From NCBI GenBank assembly GCA_963971225.1, contig OZ020268.1:42167348-42231347 (forward strand): a stretch of DNA of 64,000 bases, in the 5' to 3' direction. Origin of the DNA: Melieria omissa (Eukaryota; Arthropoda; Insecta; Diptera; Ulidiidae). Below, piece by piece: positions 1-11,861 of this stretch (position 1 is its first letter; each line of letters begins with the position of its first letter). The notes beneath the pieces were generated by a model, which was not told the DNA's origin, ran no database searches, and was given only the letters and a program-made list of their open reading frames with translations. The position numbers and the translations under genes were made by a program.

Positions 1-230
1 TGTTGTTGTTAGCTGTAATTTTTATGAATTTGCTTTGACTTTAGCGTTATAGATTCCGACAAATCAAAAGGTTCATCAATCACTAGTTCAAATTACTAAA
101 ATCAGTAGGAAAATTGAACTGAATTACCTTTTAGAAGCTTCAATATCCCAGCTGTAGTTAATGCTATCTGGAAAATGAAATCCTATGTTATGGCTCAGAT
201 ATGAAGAGATCAAAGCATTTTTGTCTGAAG

Positions 231-735
231 TAGAGCTGAGAAACTATCGATAGACTGTACATTTGATATTTTCGATAGTTTCAGTGAAAAATATCGATAG
301 TAACGTATAAACCAAAATTAGTTCTTATAGTAATGCAATTGTACTAAAAAATATTTGTATTGAAAGCTTCTACCAAGACACTCTATTTCGATACATATCC
401 CTGTTATTCCATATTAAGATTTTTGTTTGCTTGAAGAGTGCTACGCCCCGCTTCTAATGCCTTTGCAATTAACCTGTTTCAATGCTATGAAACATGGAGT
501 TCCAGAGGTATTTCATGGTAACAACATATGGGTGGTGCCATGCTCCTTTGTCCAATGCTCAACCTATTCTTCCAAATCCATCTACTCGTACCCACATATT
601 TGAATATCACGCCGGAATATTCATCACATTGCCGTCACATCACTGAAAAAACCGATAGTATCAATAATGCTAAAAAACCATCGATAGTGGTGTCAAATTG
701 AAACAATCGATACTATCGAAAGATACACAGCTCTA
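231..735. mobile_element. non-autonomous hAT-type MITE
   Basis: The 505-bp segment begins TAGAGCTG and ends CAGCTCTA, and is bounded on both sides by the same 8-bp word GTCTGAAG (223-230 and 736-743). An 8-bp target duplication with a TAGAG-like terminus is the hallmark of hAT transposons. Both ends carry several CGATAG/ATCGAT words (about 246, 273, 293, 650, 680, 710), like the subterminal repeats bound by hAT transposases. No coding potential is visible, so it must have been moved in trans. The inner parts of the inverted termini are imperfect. Confidence 0.8.
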
Positions 736-743
736 GTCTGAAG

Positions 744-3700
744 AAAATAGTGAATTGTGTGGGTAAATACATATAACACTACATATATGCAAGTTCACAG
801 TACAAAAGGCTCGAATTGATACGAGAATGAAAATAATGCTTGTGCAGGTTATTTTATCCTATTCTGAGTGTCTTCATGAAAGTGGTGTCGCTCTTGTCTC
901 ATAGTCAGACTGCAATCTCTGAGTAGTTAAGTAACTTCATTAACTTTGATAGTACGTACTCGTTGAGTTTGAAAACCACGTTGTGACGTTCAAAACGTTT
1001 GATTCCTTTCTTTTTCATTCCATTCCTATCCTTTCTTTTCCTTTCCTTTAGCTGTCATCCAGTAGCAAAATTCATGACTGAATTTGTCAAAAATGTTTGC
1101 ATTGTGTTGCTCTAAGTTGTAATTTTCATCAGTTAGTGGTGTGACCACTAATCTTGGTTCCTTGGTTCAGTTCTCAATTTAAACCCACATCGAATACAGG
1201 CACTTTCCTTCGAACGTTACTTTTTCAACAGAGAATGTCACATCTCTGAGAATGAAACAAAACCTTATGTAAAGTATCCAAACTGGTGTTTGGAATCGGC
1301 ATAAAAAACTGGCCAATGTAATTTTGAGGCACCTAATTTTTTGAGGAAAAAGTATGAAAAATGATGAAAATGACTGTGGTACATTTTTGCTATTATTTCG
1401 ATGAGAATGGGGATCACACCAAATAATTTGGCTGTGTTTTTTTACTTGATGTTTCCGTTTTCATTTAAAACCTAACTTGATACTTGATTTACGAAAAATG
1501 TGCATGTTTTTTAACATTAAATAAAACGCCATGAAATTCCATATTTTCCGACTTTGAGGTCCAATTGCCGCGGAGTTTTAAAACTTAGACAAGTAAGTTA
1601 CATTGGAAAAGAAGCCGTGAGGTGTTGTAAATGCCGCAAAGGAAAAATCATGTCAACCGGCTTATTGGTTTAGAAATTACAATCCCAAACGTAAAAAAGT
1701 CAGGGAAAATCCGAAAAAGTGACACGCCCATTTTTTGCGAAAACGGAAACTAAGTTTTAAAAACGGTTTGCGGATTCGAAAGCAGCGCTCCCCAATTACC
1801 CTAGAACTGAAGTCAAACCCAGAAAAGCCGACCAAAAGTCGAAATTTGTTGCCCTGTGTATTTATTGTCTTGTGATCTTAGAGAAAAAGTTATAAAATAC
1901 ATATGACATTTTTTATGATATTCCAAAAGCAGTAAACCAAACGACGAACTATTCCACATTACATGTAAAGTATTTATTGTACCTCATTCCATTTGGAAAT
2001 CACTCTGTAGAAAAAAATATATATTCTAGTCCATGTGCAGCCAGACAAGAATTTATTATCCGTAAAGGTTCACAGTTCACTTGCCGCTACATTTTTTAAG
2101 CTAAAATTGAAATATCTTAATTTAGGTATTTTGTTGTGTTACTTGTTGTTGTTTTTTTAATTTACCGCAGAAATATTTAGGAAAATTGTTCATTATGAAG
2201 TGATGGTATTTGGCAAATTTTCATGCCAGCACACGAAACGCTGCCCACACATGAACCTCGTCGCTCTCCATGCCTTGGCGCACCGAGAATGTCGTCATGT
2301 TTGTCGGCGTCGTCGTTGCTTAACCGCCACAAATTCATTGACATCTTTCCCGCCCCTCACACCGTCTGCCACAACGGTTTTATAGTTGCGTTAAAAGCCA
2401 AACTATGCGCTCGTGTGGACTATGTTTGGCAGTCATGTTTATGTATTTGTAGTTTTGTGTCAAAAATGCGATCGATAGGAATAAAAAAGAGGCGAAAAGG
2501 CACAAATAAAAACAACAACAACAACAACGAAAGTATAAACGACATTTCGCACACAGACGCAGCGCCCGAACGCCGAGAGACAAACGCACACAGCCAGGCG
2601 GCGGAAACTATTGTAGTTTGGCTTGGCCCCAGCTGCAGCCAGCAGCGACCTCTCGGGCCATTACACTTAGCGTCACATTTGTGCCAGCATTCCCACACCG
2701 CTTCGACCGAGGAAGCGGGTCGGGGTGTGGATCGATAGATAACAGTAAAAGCGGCAGCAGCTGTCGCTCTGACAGTTTCCTCGCAATGCATTTTTCTGCC
2801 ACTCTGCCGCCTCTTCGCAACGCAACCGCATCCATTGACACACGCACAAACACACACACACACAAGCAATCGCACACGCATGTCAGAGGCAACGTCGAAC
2901 TCGCTTCTCGTGCCCGACGACGTTCGACATTACGTATACGCCCGCGTGTTCGCACAGTGGAATGGCAACGTTTTACAATTTGCATCGCAAACATTTTTAC
3001 TCTCGCATGTCGTTGCGCGTCCATGTGTGCGAGTGTTCTTATGTGTGTGTGGCATGTGCCATAAAGCAGTCAATATGTGCAGCAATCTTATTACCCAGCC
3101 CCCAACTCTGCAACGCCCCCGGCCCCGGGGCTATCGCCAAGTTGCCACAAATGTCTAGTGTCCTGCGTCTATCATCTTCCACCCGCTTGTTCACTCCTGC
3201 TGCTTACGCTTTCCGTTGCTTCGTCGCCCCTTACCGGCGCGCTCCCCTGTCATTGCTTCAATTAAAGTTTATTTACATTCTTCAACGTCTGCATTTTTAC
3301 TTGTTTTCAACTTTTTTTCTACGTTTGCAGCTATTTTTCTCTATTTCAGTGCTTTATTTTATTTCATCTCTTCTTCTTCTTCTTGTACTTGTTTGTGTTA
3401 CACTCGGCACTGGCTGGTACGCGCGTCTACTTGTGTGGCGGTCCAAGTGTTCGGATGTATGTACTCGTGTGTGTATGTGTGTTTGTGTGAGTGTGTGCTG
3501 AGTAATTGACATTGACTCTTTTTTTCGTTGTGGTTGTTGTAGCTGCCGCTACTGCAGCAGCTGCACTTGTTTACCAACAAAATATCAACAGCAAAAGCAC
3601 CAACAACTACACAAACATCAACAGCCATTGCACAATAGGAATTACCAAAAAGTGTTTTTTGTTGTTGCAATTTCTTAATTGTTTTCGCTTACATACACGA

Positions 3701-4690
3701 TAAACAACAATACAAACACAAATACTGCAATAAATAACTACGAACGTAGATACAACGCGGCCGGCGCACAGTCAGTCGACGGCAAAACTCGACGCGCTAG
3801 TTGAGGGCAAAAAATGTCAATATCCTGCGGAGGATGTGTCATTACAAAGTGGGCCTATGCTATACACCTACGTTACATGCTTTTATATGCATGTGCACAT
3901 GCATGTATGTACAGTATGTGTTGTTTATATACATTTGTCAGTACGACGCTGTTTACGTCAGCGTGCGATTGTGTTGAGTGGGCATTAAGCGAATTAGTAA
4001 TCGGCCACAAAGCCAAGTGACAAATTTTACATTTTTTACACATTGCGGCATTTTAAGCATCCGAGTGGTCTTGAGTAGCAACTTCAGCACTGTGCGAATA
4101 AATGTGTCTAAATTTGTCTAACGCAAAAAGTTCTTTGCATTGCGAAATATCCTTTTAACGAGTAGTTTCTTCAAGTGCTCATTAGAATTAAAATTAATTA
4201 AAAAGCGTGTGAAGTGGAAGTATGAAAAGTGGACCCAACTGGTCTGTGGGCTGCTTTGGAACGTGACATGTCTCTGAGTCTTTCAGACAGGATCTACTCA
4301 CATCAAACTGTTCAAGTTTTTAACAGGATTAGTTAATTTCACTGCTCGTTAATTACATTTTATACAAAATTTTATCCATAAAGTTAAAACCAGAGATTTA
4401 GTGACATTAATTCAAACTGTTCCACGTAGATGTAGTCAGATGTCAGTCAGTCAATCAGATGTAGTCAGTATAAGTCAGAATAATTATAGTCAGAATTAAT
4501 ATAATTGTTATCGGCAAACCTATACAGATTTTGTTCTTTGCTCAAAGCTTTCAACGATGTTGTTTCAGAAATACAAAAGATGTTTTCAAATCTACTTGTT
4601 GTAATAACATTACCGTGACTCATTTTAGGTCAATTGCCACAAGCATTACAATACATTTTTTGGTCATAGAATTTGTTGTCTTTCCGAGAA
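744..4690. other. non-coding stretch without recognised gene
   Basis: AT-rich to about 2200, then more GC-balanced to about 3800 with CAA/CA/TG runs (2512-2528, 2850-2866, 3470-3500). Open frames here are low-complexity and overlap one another on both strands, so none is called. A TCAGTC initiator-like word lies near 3773 just before an ORF-free segment, but no TATA or clear downstream element supports a promoter. From 4020 to 4690 I see nothing but AT-rich DNA and short reiterated GTCAGA words (4430-4490). Confidence 0.5.
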
Positions 4691-5503
4691 TAACACATCG
4701 GCTGAAAAGTCCCCGGTCTAATGCAGAAAACAAAATTTTTTTAGTAAAATTCGATTTTATTTATCAACATAGTTTTCTTCAAGAGCGATACATTCATTCC
4801 GGCGCTTCTCTAACATTTCGAAACCTTTCTTGTAAAACAACTTATCTTTGGTCTCTAAATAGGCATTTTTTTGAGCAATCACCTTCTCATTCGAGCCAAA
4901 TTTTTTCCTGCGAGCATTTTTTTTAAGTCTGCTAACAGATAAAAGTCACTAGAAGCCAAATCTGGAGGATAGGGTGGGTTCAGTAGTTATTTGAAGTTTA
5001 GTTCGTGCAATTTTGCCATCGTAGCGAGAGACTTGTGGCACTATGCATTGTCTTGTTTGTTAGCAAACGCGGCATCCATTTCGAAAACAGCTTTCTCGTA
5101 TATCAGCGTGTATATATAGTATCAGCTATCTCCTGCAATTCCAATTTACGGTTTTCCAAAACGATTTTGTGGACTGTTTTACCGTTTTCCGGTCTAATCG
5201 GTGTTCGTACGACCACGTTTAAATTGAGCAAACCATTCAATAATGGTAGATTTTCCGAGTGCAGAGTCTGGATAACACTTATCGAGCTGGGATTTTGTTT
5301 CAATGGTGTTTTTTTCCATGAAAAAGCAATGTTTTATGAGAACACGAAATTCTTTTTTTCCATTGTTCTAAACACGAATAAAGTAGTTTTACTAAAACAA
5401 TTCTTACTTTTGAACCAAATTTCGCATCGTCATGAAATTTTTAAAGTACCTTTTGAAGGTTACTACGTACTATGGGTCAGACCGGGACCTATCAGCCGAT
5501 AAT
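4691..5503 (-). mobile_element. internally deleted mariner transposon
   Basis: Inverted termini are visible: a left end with ACACATCGGCTGAAAAGTCC and a right end with GGGACCTATCAGCCGAT. Read on the minus strand, an N-terminal transposase piece (5303 to about 5110; key stretch KTVHKIVLENRKLELQEIAD) resembles the mariner helix-turn-helix region. It is followed by C-terminal motifs (SDFYL, LKKMLAGKKFGSNE, ECIALEENYVDK) in about 5040-4740. The catalytic core between them is missing and frames are broken, so this is a dead, roughly 0.8-kb deletion derivative. A second relic of the same family lies at 15945-16189. Confidence 0.82.
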
Positions 5504-5505
5504 GG

Positions 5506-5991
5506 TGTCGTCATTGAGGTTGATGGAATGTGGTTCAGTGAAGTACTTCCGTCGAAGATGTTTTTGATGGGCCTCAATCCAGCAGGACTTATTGCTTTCT
5601 GAGACTCTGAACAAACCATTGTGGAGCTTGTGACGAAATTTATCCCGGTTACGAGTACGTCGAATCCCTATTCGACGTACTCGTTCCCCTGAACATGACT
5701 TGCCCAACTTTGCTTTGGCAAAATGACTCCAATGAAGGACGAAGTTATCAGACATCCTTCGCTTTCGGAAAGTGGCGGACCGGCTAAAAGAGATCCGGAG
5801 TCTCTGGGAAACTTGATGTCCACACAGAATCACGGAACGGTGGACCTGGCTAGATCTACTTCAATTACTTGCGAGACCGGGTACCTGCTAGTCAAGCGGA
5901 GAGGCACAATAGACACAGCGTACCGTGCAGGGGCCGATTAAAGAAAATTTTTCAGGGGGCGGGGGGTTTCAAAAAGTAGTTCTTTAATATT
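5506..5991. other. unassigned, moderately GC-rich sequence
   Basis: This block sits between the mariner right end and the LINE target duplication. It has an open frame on each strand (5723-5941 plus, 5492-5833 minus), neither of which I recognise. The composition differs from the AT-rich flanks and looks like an old retroelement fragment, but no diagnostic motif is visible. Confidence 0.35.
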
Positions 5992-6005
5992 TATAAAATG
6001 CCTTT

Positions 6006-7161
6006 CATGTCAAAAGCACCCCCAGACTGGGCTGGATGTGATCTTGCACCTCCATCCCATTGAGCTGTTCATTAAGGGTTGCGCCGCTAAAGGCGCTCTC
6101 AGACTGAGGGAGGCCAACTTGTGGAGGCAACACGCTTATGGACACTCTGGAATTCTTCGCGAAACCGGATATCGGATATCAGTTGGATTCCTGCACGGAC
6201 TATCTGATCCCATACCTGCATTTCGACGCGCGCACTAGCCTCATATCCCACAAGGGAGGAATGGGAGCTGACAGGTGCGACGAGAGACGCTTCCATCGCC
6301 GGTTTTACCTACGGCTCCAAAATAGAGGAAGGTACTGGAGCTGGGTGTCTACTCCGATGTACTGCAGCCCCACATGTCATTCAGACTGCCGGACCTCTAC
6401 TGTATTTTCCAAGCAGAGATCTATGCAATTTGGAAGGCTGCCGAACTTATCCGTGGCAGTGGGCTACCACCCACAGATGTCACTGTTTTCGTGGTAGTGC
6501 AGAGGTGTCGTACCGCACTTCAAGGCATTGGGCACCAACAGGTCACTCTCTGTTGGGTTCCGAGCCACTCAGGAGTGGCAGGGAACGAAGCAGCGGACGA
6601 AATGGCAAGAAAAGGGGTCGCCTTATCTGCCACCGAAGTGGATACCTCTGTGTTTCCGCCGATATATGTCCTGTACATGTATATATACGTTGACCAAAAA
6701 GGAAATTGAGTCATCATGGCGAACCAGGACCGACTGCGGCACCTGCCGGACACTGTGGCCCTCTCTCTCCTTGACGAAAACACGTTGGAGTCATCACAGC
6801 TCCTTGGAGTCATCACTGGACACTGCGCTATTAGATCTATGCTTATCAAATGGCGTCTCTCGCCCAGTGATGTCTGCCGTAGCTATGGAGATGAAGAAGA
6901 AGTAGAAACGTTACACCACTTCCTGTGCCACTGCCCGGCTCTTCAGGAACGCCGACTTCGCACCTTGGGATCACGATTCCTGACAGACCTGGCTGTCGAA
7001 TCTGCTCTCCTTCATTAAAAGGTCGAACTGGTTTCCCCTTGACCGAGACTATAAGTTAGCTCCATAACACTAAAGAAGGGATTCACAATGGGCCATTTTG
7101 GCCTCCGAGTGGAAGTGCGGTCCTGCCGCACACACCCTTCCCTACCTAACCTAACCTAAGC
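6006..7161 (+). mobile_element. 5'-truncated RNase H-containing LINE, copy 1
   Basis: A 14-bp duplication, TATAAAATGCCTTT, flanks the insertion (5992-6005 and 7162-7175), so both borders are defined. Broken frames encode the end of an ORF2: an RNase H domain (FQAEIYAIWKAAEL, then CWVPSHSGVAGNEAADEMAR) and a terminal cysteine/histidine motif (CRSYGDEEEVETLHHFLCHC). The 3' tail ends in CCTAACCTAACC. Several frameshifts and a 51-base loss near 6494 that removes the RNase H aspartate-serine-glutamine (DSQ) motif make it inactive. It belongs with the RNase H-bearing LINE clades (I/LOA/R1-like); the exact clade is not certain. Confidence 0.85.
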
Positions 7162-7175
7162 TATAAAATGCCTTT

Positions 7176-8957
7176 TTATTTGTATGCAGTTTTAAAATCG
7201 ATCCTAATATTTCGGGCAGTTTCAACCCCCAAAACCTGAATCCACCACTGGTACCGTGTGTTGGATATTGGATATTTGTGCAAAATTTCTGATCGATCAT
7301 TATTGTAAAAAGTGCAAACTGAGAAAAGATTCATTAAAGGAAATAGTAGCCTGTAGTCGGTATGACCTACGACCATTACGAGTTTGCAATGCAATTGCAA
7401 ATTATATACTATTTTTTTATTTTATATGAGATGTAAATAGTTTTGAATTGACAAATAATTAAAATTCTAGTTATCCCTTTCAATAACACTGACATCACGT
7501 TCAGACATTATTGAGTTCGATAGTTGGCCGTGAGAGCTGCCGCACAGGGCAATGCACATTGAATTGCTTAGACAATTCTTGGCAGCCATGTTTATATCGA
7601 AATAAACCGAAAATGTAATTGGAAAACGAAAGTTAAACGAACAAACCTCCCTTACATTCGAACTGCACTCCCCCCTGCACACAGACACACACACACACCG
7701 CCACATTCGATGTAACACATATCAATGGATGGCGGTGGCAGTGTGAATGGGTGTCAGATACACCGCCGTGCCGCATCTAACTAGTCGTAGCTTTTCGCAT
7801 TCATTGGCCCGACGTTTGGTTAATGTCGGCGACAGACGGCGGGCGACGCGTCATCAGCCCCCGGCCCCCGTCTATGTTGCAAGTCAATTTGTGGATTTGT
7901 GCTTTGTTCTCGTTGTTTCTGTGCTCATCGGCTGTGCTGTTGGCATTGTTTTAGTGCTGTTGTTTTTGGTTTTCTGCAGTTGTTGTTTGTGTTGATGTTT
8001 GTTTCTGGTCGCTTGCTATTTTGCTGGCATTAATCATAGCCATGTTACGATTAGTCAGCGACAACGACAACAATTGCTATGTGACTAAACACAACAACAA
8101 AAACAATAGTGGACCAGCACAATTGCATGTTTGGCAAAATGTTTGCATTTGCTTTCGTCTGTGTGTGTGTGTTTGTGTTTGTAAAGTGGTGTAGTGGATG
8201 TGAGCAATGAAATTGCAATCTGGTACTTCCACTTCATTAGTGCGGCGTAACGACCCAGCATTTGTCGCCCATCAACCGCCGCGCAGCTCTCGACGCCCAA
8301 CAGTCCGTTCGCTGCATTCGTTTGTCCGCCCGTTATGCGTTCGCTGGCTCGTTCGTTTGCACGACGCTTCAATGTCGACTGACTTGGACGCCTAATTAAC
8401 TTTATGGACCGTGGCGTTTGTGTAGTTTCTGACACGCCGCCGCATCGCTTCGGCTGTTGGGGATTAAAGCGTTTGCCACGCTTCGACGCACAAGGCTCGT
8501 GCACGACCAGACGAGCCAACGAGCGGACAGCTGACAGAATGGCAAAAGCGACATGGTCTGAGCGAACGGGATTTGGGGTATGGGGCATCTGGCTGGTGGA
8601 ACGACAGTCTGTGATTAGGGTCTCCAAAAAAATCTGTCCTTGCAACAGCATTTTGTAGTCAGATTTTTACAACAACTTTTGAGAATCACTGAACTGTAAA
8701 TTGAAAAGAATGAGTAAATTGGTGAACAAACAAGAAACTGTTGCTTGAATTGTTACGCAGGACTTGGTGAATTTCCTTTGGGTCGCTTGCTAAGGACCTC
8801 TCTGCATACCAATCGCCGCTGAGTGTCAATTCCGAGTAGATTACAGTGCATGGCAGCTAGCTTTATTATACAAGAAGCTAATGCCATTCATTTGACACGA
8901 GCGAAAACATCTGTTGAAAAGACTGGACGTTCATAGACTTTTAACACATAATCCATC
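7176..8957. other. spacer between the two LINE copies
   Basis: 7176-7700 is AT-rich. 7740-8650 is more GC-rich, with overlapping open frames on both strands (7747-7995, 8085-8651, 8404-8658) that show no recognisable domain and contain CAA/TG low complexity. It could hold an untranslated exon or a regulatory island of a flanking gene. I call no gene here. Confidence 0.4.
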
Positions 8958-8966
8958 AATCTGGGG

Positions 8967-9870
8967 TTGGGGTAGGTTAGGTTAGGTAGAGAAGGGTGTG
9001 TGCGGCAGGACCGCACTTCCACTCGGAGGCCAAAATGGCTCATTGTGAATCCCTTCTAATGGTGTTCTTGAGCTAACCAATAGTCTCAGTGAAAGGGAAA
9101 CCAGTTAGACCTTTTAATGTAGGAGAGCAGATTCGAGATTTCGACTTTCGCTGCGCAAGCCAGGTCTGTCAGGAACCTTGACCCCAAGGTGCGGAGTCGG
9201 CGTTCCTGCAGAGCCGGTCAGTGGTACAGGAAGGGTTGTATCGTTTCTACTTCTTCTTTATCTCCACAGCTACGGCAGACATCACTGGACGAGAGGCGCC
9301 ATTTGATTAGCATAAGTCCGGTGATGACTCAAACGAGCTGTCGAATGGAGGTACGACTCAGGGACAGTACGAATCGTGTTTTCGTCAAGGAGAGGGAGGG
9401 CCACAGTGTCCTGCAGGTGCTGCTGTCGGTTCTGGTCCGTTATGACGACTCAATTTCCTTTTTGGTCAACCTGTCAATATACATGTACAGGGCAGATATC
9501 GGAGGAAACACAGAGGTATCCACTTCGGTAGCAGACAAGGCGACCTCTTTTCTTGCCATCTCGTCCGCTGCTTCATTCCCTGCCACTACTGAGTAGCCCG
9601 GAACCCAACAGAGAGTGACCTGGTGGTGCCCAATGCCTTGAAGTGTGATACAACACCTCTGCACTACCTTTGATTTCACAACAACTGATTCCAGCGCTCT
9701 AAGCGAAGCCTGACTATCCACGAAAATTGTGACATCTGTGGGTGGTAGCCCACTGCCACGGATAAGTTCGGCAGCCTTCCAAATTGCATAGATCTCTGCT
9801 TGGAAAATACTTCAGAGGCTCGGCAGTCTGAATGACATGTGGGTCTGCAGTACATCGGAGTAAAGACCAG
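8967..9870 (-). mobile_element. 5'-truncated RNase H-containing LINE, copy 2
   Basis: This is the same family as the copy at 6006-7161 but inverted. It is flanked by AATCTGGGG (8958-8966 and 9871-9879), a likely 9-bp target duplication; homology to copy 1 stops exactly at the right border. On the minus strand it encodes RNase H pieces: MDSQASLRALES near 9720-9690, then CWVPGYSVVAGNEAADEMAR. It retains the DSQ block that copy 1 lost. The 3' end, with tandem GGTTA-type words on the plus strand, lies at the left border. Frameshifts make it non-functional. Confidence 0.83.
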
Positions 9871-9879
9871 AATCTGGGG

Positions 9880-11850
9880 CTAAATTTGAAAGCAATCCCT
9901 AGAGTGGTACACATGATCAATGTATGCCTTAGTAATCCTAACTAATCATGTGATCGGGGAAAGACCCTCCTAGAGGCTGTTGTAAGTGCGGCTCGGTACA
10001 GGAACAAGAGAACATTTCACACCTTATTAGACATTACAGAAATAATTGCAGAAATAATACACTACTCGATCAGCGAGTGATCAGCGCTTAGAAGTTTGTA
10101 GCATAATCGGGAGGAACTCCAAAATAACTCCTCCCTAAAACCATAAAAACAAAGTTCAAACCTGGTCCTAGTTCTCTCGTTTTTCCCGGTTTTCTCTAGT
10201 TTTTTACGAACACTGCCAGCCAAATGTCATAAATATCCACACCCATATATTTGGTGTCGCTAGCTATGTTAGTTTCTTCATTATTGTCTCGTTTTATAAC
10301 GAGCGCTAGGTGCCCCTTCGCCGATAGCCACATAAACCTACCTAACTAACCACTACCTGTAACATTGGAGAAGCGAAGCATTAGCTGCGATAATTTCATT
10401 TTTAGCTCTTTCAACGTCAAAACAAATTGCAGGGTATAAAAATTGATTACCTCTTCGCCACTTCCGATCCCCACACATAATATTCCTGCCTGCAGCACTG
10501 AACATTTTGGGGTGGGTCAAAGCAGCTTAGTGCGCTGCTCACTAGGCGTTAGTCAGTGACCGAACGACGAGCTTCACGTTAACGACTGCACCAACCCCCA
10601 ACCCCGCGCCACTCCTCAGCACTATAGCACTTTTGCGTCTCCGTCGCCTCCTTGAATGCGTTGACGTTGACGGTCATTTGAGTTGGAATATTTGTGTCGA
10701 TTGCTGAGTTCGATGGGGTCGTCGCGCGCGTGAACAGGAATCGCATTCGCCCATCGACTGGTTGTCCATAACAACAACGCAAACGCGAACGCCAAGCGAA
10801 AAGCCAAACAGAAAGTGCGTGAACTGCCAAGCGGCAAAAATCCAATTGGACAGTCGCTTTCAGTGCCTGACGCGAGGAAAACATTCGTTTAAGAGAAAAT
10901 AGTGTCTCCTCCGTTCCGTCGTCGTTTGTGTTTTGGTTCAGGCGCGATGCGCGTTAGGTAGGTGCCAACGCTTAAAGCCGCTTTAACGCAAACGTATTTT
11001 TAGCGCTGTGCCAGCAACGCACACACACACACACTCGCACATCCATCGCTCGCCTTATTTGATGAGCATTTCAGTTAACGCTCGAATGGACAGTGACATT
11101 TACGCTCAAAGCGGGCCATTTCGCTTATCGATGCGGATGTGGTTCCTGCTGACGCTGTGCATGCGAATGCCGACGCGGCGCCGTTAATGCTGGCTCGACT
11201 GAAGATGCGAACCGGGCGCCGAACATGGTGCGGATGATGTTGTTGTTGTTATTGTTGACGATGATGGACGGCTCGGCCGACAGTACCTGATACAAGTCGA
11301 AGATGGTCGTTGGTATCAACAAGCGGCGGTCGGAGTGGCGCGGCCAGGCATCTAAGTGCCGGAAATCACTTACCACATGATGTGACTGCAGCCAGCGGAG
11401 CATTGTTGCGGATTTCAGGCGCTCATAAATATGTGTGCCTTGTTGCCTTTTTGACGAGGGCGGGAAAGCTTTTAAAGTCGAGCAACAAACCGCAACGACC
11501 GCCGCCCACACCGCAAGCAAAAGTGCCATCCAGGAGCCAGAAAGCGATGGCGCATCAGTTGGGAAGTTGCAGTGTCCCGATCAGGACATGTTGCTGCCGA
11601 AGTTGCCGAGTTTTATATTTCAACGGAATACATAATTACAAACTAAAGTGGTTGAAAGTAACCAAAATTATAGAACAAAAAAAAATTGCTAGGAAAAAAT
11701 CGTGGAGGTTTATCTATAAATTGTTGATTACATTACTGAGTCGACCCCAAAAATCAATAGTTAATTATTTATTTTTTTCTTCTCCTGTATTTCCATCTAC
11801 TTCCTGTTTACGAAAATTTCAATAATGAAGTCTACTTGTCCCTCCTCATC
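9880..11850. other. upstream region of the CG3556-like gene
   Basis: 9880-10450 is AT-rich with no features seen. From about 10480 the GC content rises, with CA runs near 11020. A TCAGTG initiator-like word occurs near 10553 and a possible splice donor TTAGGTAGGT near 10951; together they could mark a non-coding first exon for the gene starting at 11862. This is inference only. One minus-strand open frame (11125-11529) is listed separately. Confidence 0.4.
11125..11529 (-). CDS. candidate small secreted protein ORF (unproven)
   Basis: A 134-codon frame opens with ATG and a textbook signal-peptide-like start (MALLLAVWAAVVAVCC, residues 1-16). A basic region follows with KR and RR pairs, then a run of six asparagines encoded by AAC/AAT repeats near 11230-11250. 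I recognise no family. It lies antisense to the probable 5' region of the CG3556-like gene and could be a chance frame in GC-balanced DNA. A donor-like GTACTG at about codon 82 means it might also be spliced. The call rests only on the start codon, leader and length. Confidence 0.2.
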   Translation of the reverse strand: MALLLAVWAAVVAVCCSTLKAFPPSSKRQQGTHIYERLKSATMLRWLQSHHVVSDFRHLDAWPRHSDRRLLIPTTIFDLYQVLSAEPSIIVNNNNNNIIRTMFGARFASSVEPALTAPRRHSHAQRQQEPHPHR

Positions 11851-11857
11851 TTTTCAG

Positions 11858-11861
11858 CAAA
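11858..11861 (+). promoter_or_regulatory. leader exon start just before the ATG
   Basis: A pyrimidine-rich tract ending TTTTCAG (acceptor AG at 11856-11857) lies four bases before the ATG of the CG3556-like gene. It implies that the 5' leader is spliced and that at least one non-coding exon lies upstream. Confidence 0.55.

Noticed and set aside
2223..3501. Overlapping 100-180-codon frames on both strands
   Set aside because: Low-complexity CA/TG-derived Thr/His/Val/Cys-rich translations that exist in all frames at once. No conserved motif.
5506..5991. Assigning this block to the LINE at 6006
   Set aside because: The 14-bp target duplication places the LINE border at 6006, so the block is not part of that insertion.
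7144..7160. TAACC tandem words as telomeric repeat
   Set aside because: They are the 3' tail of a LINE, present again at its inverted copy (8971-8988). Flies lack TTAGG telomeres.
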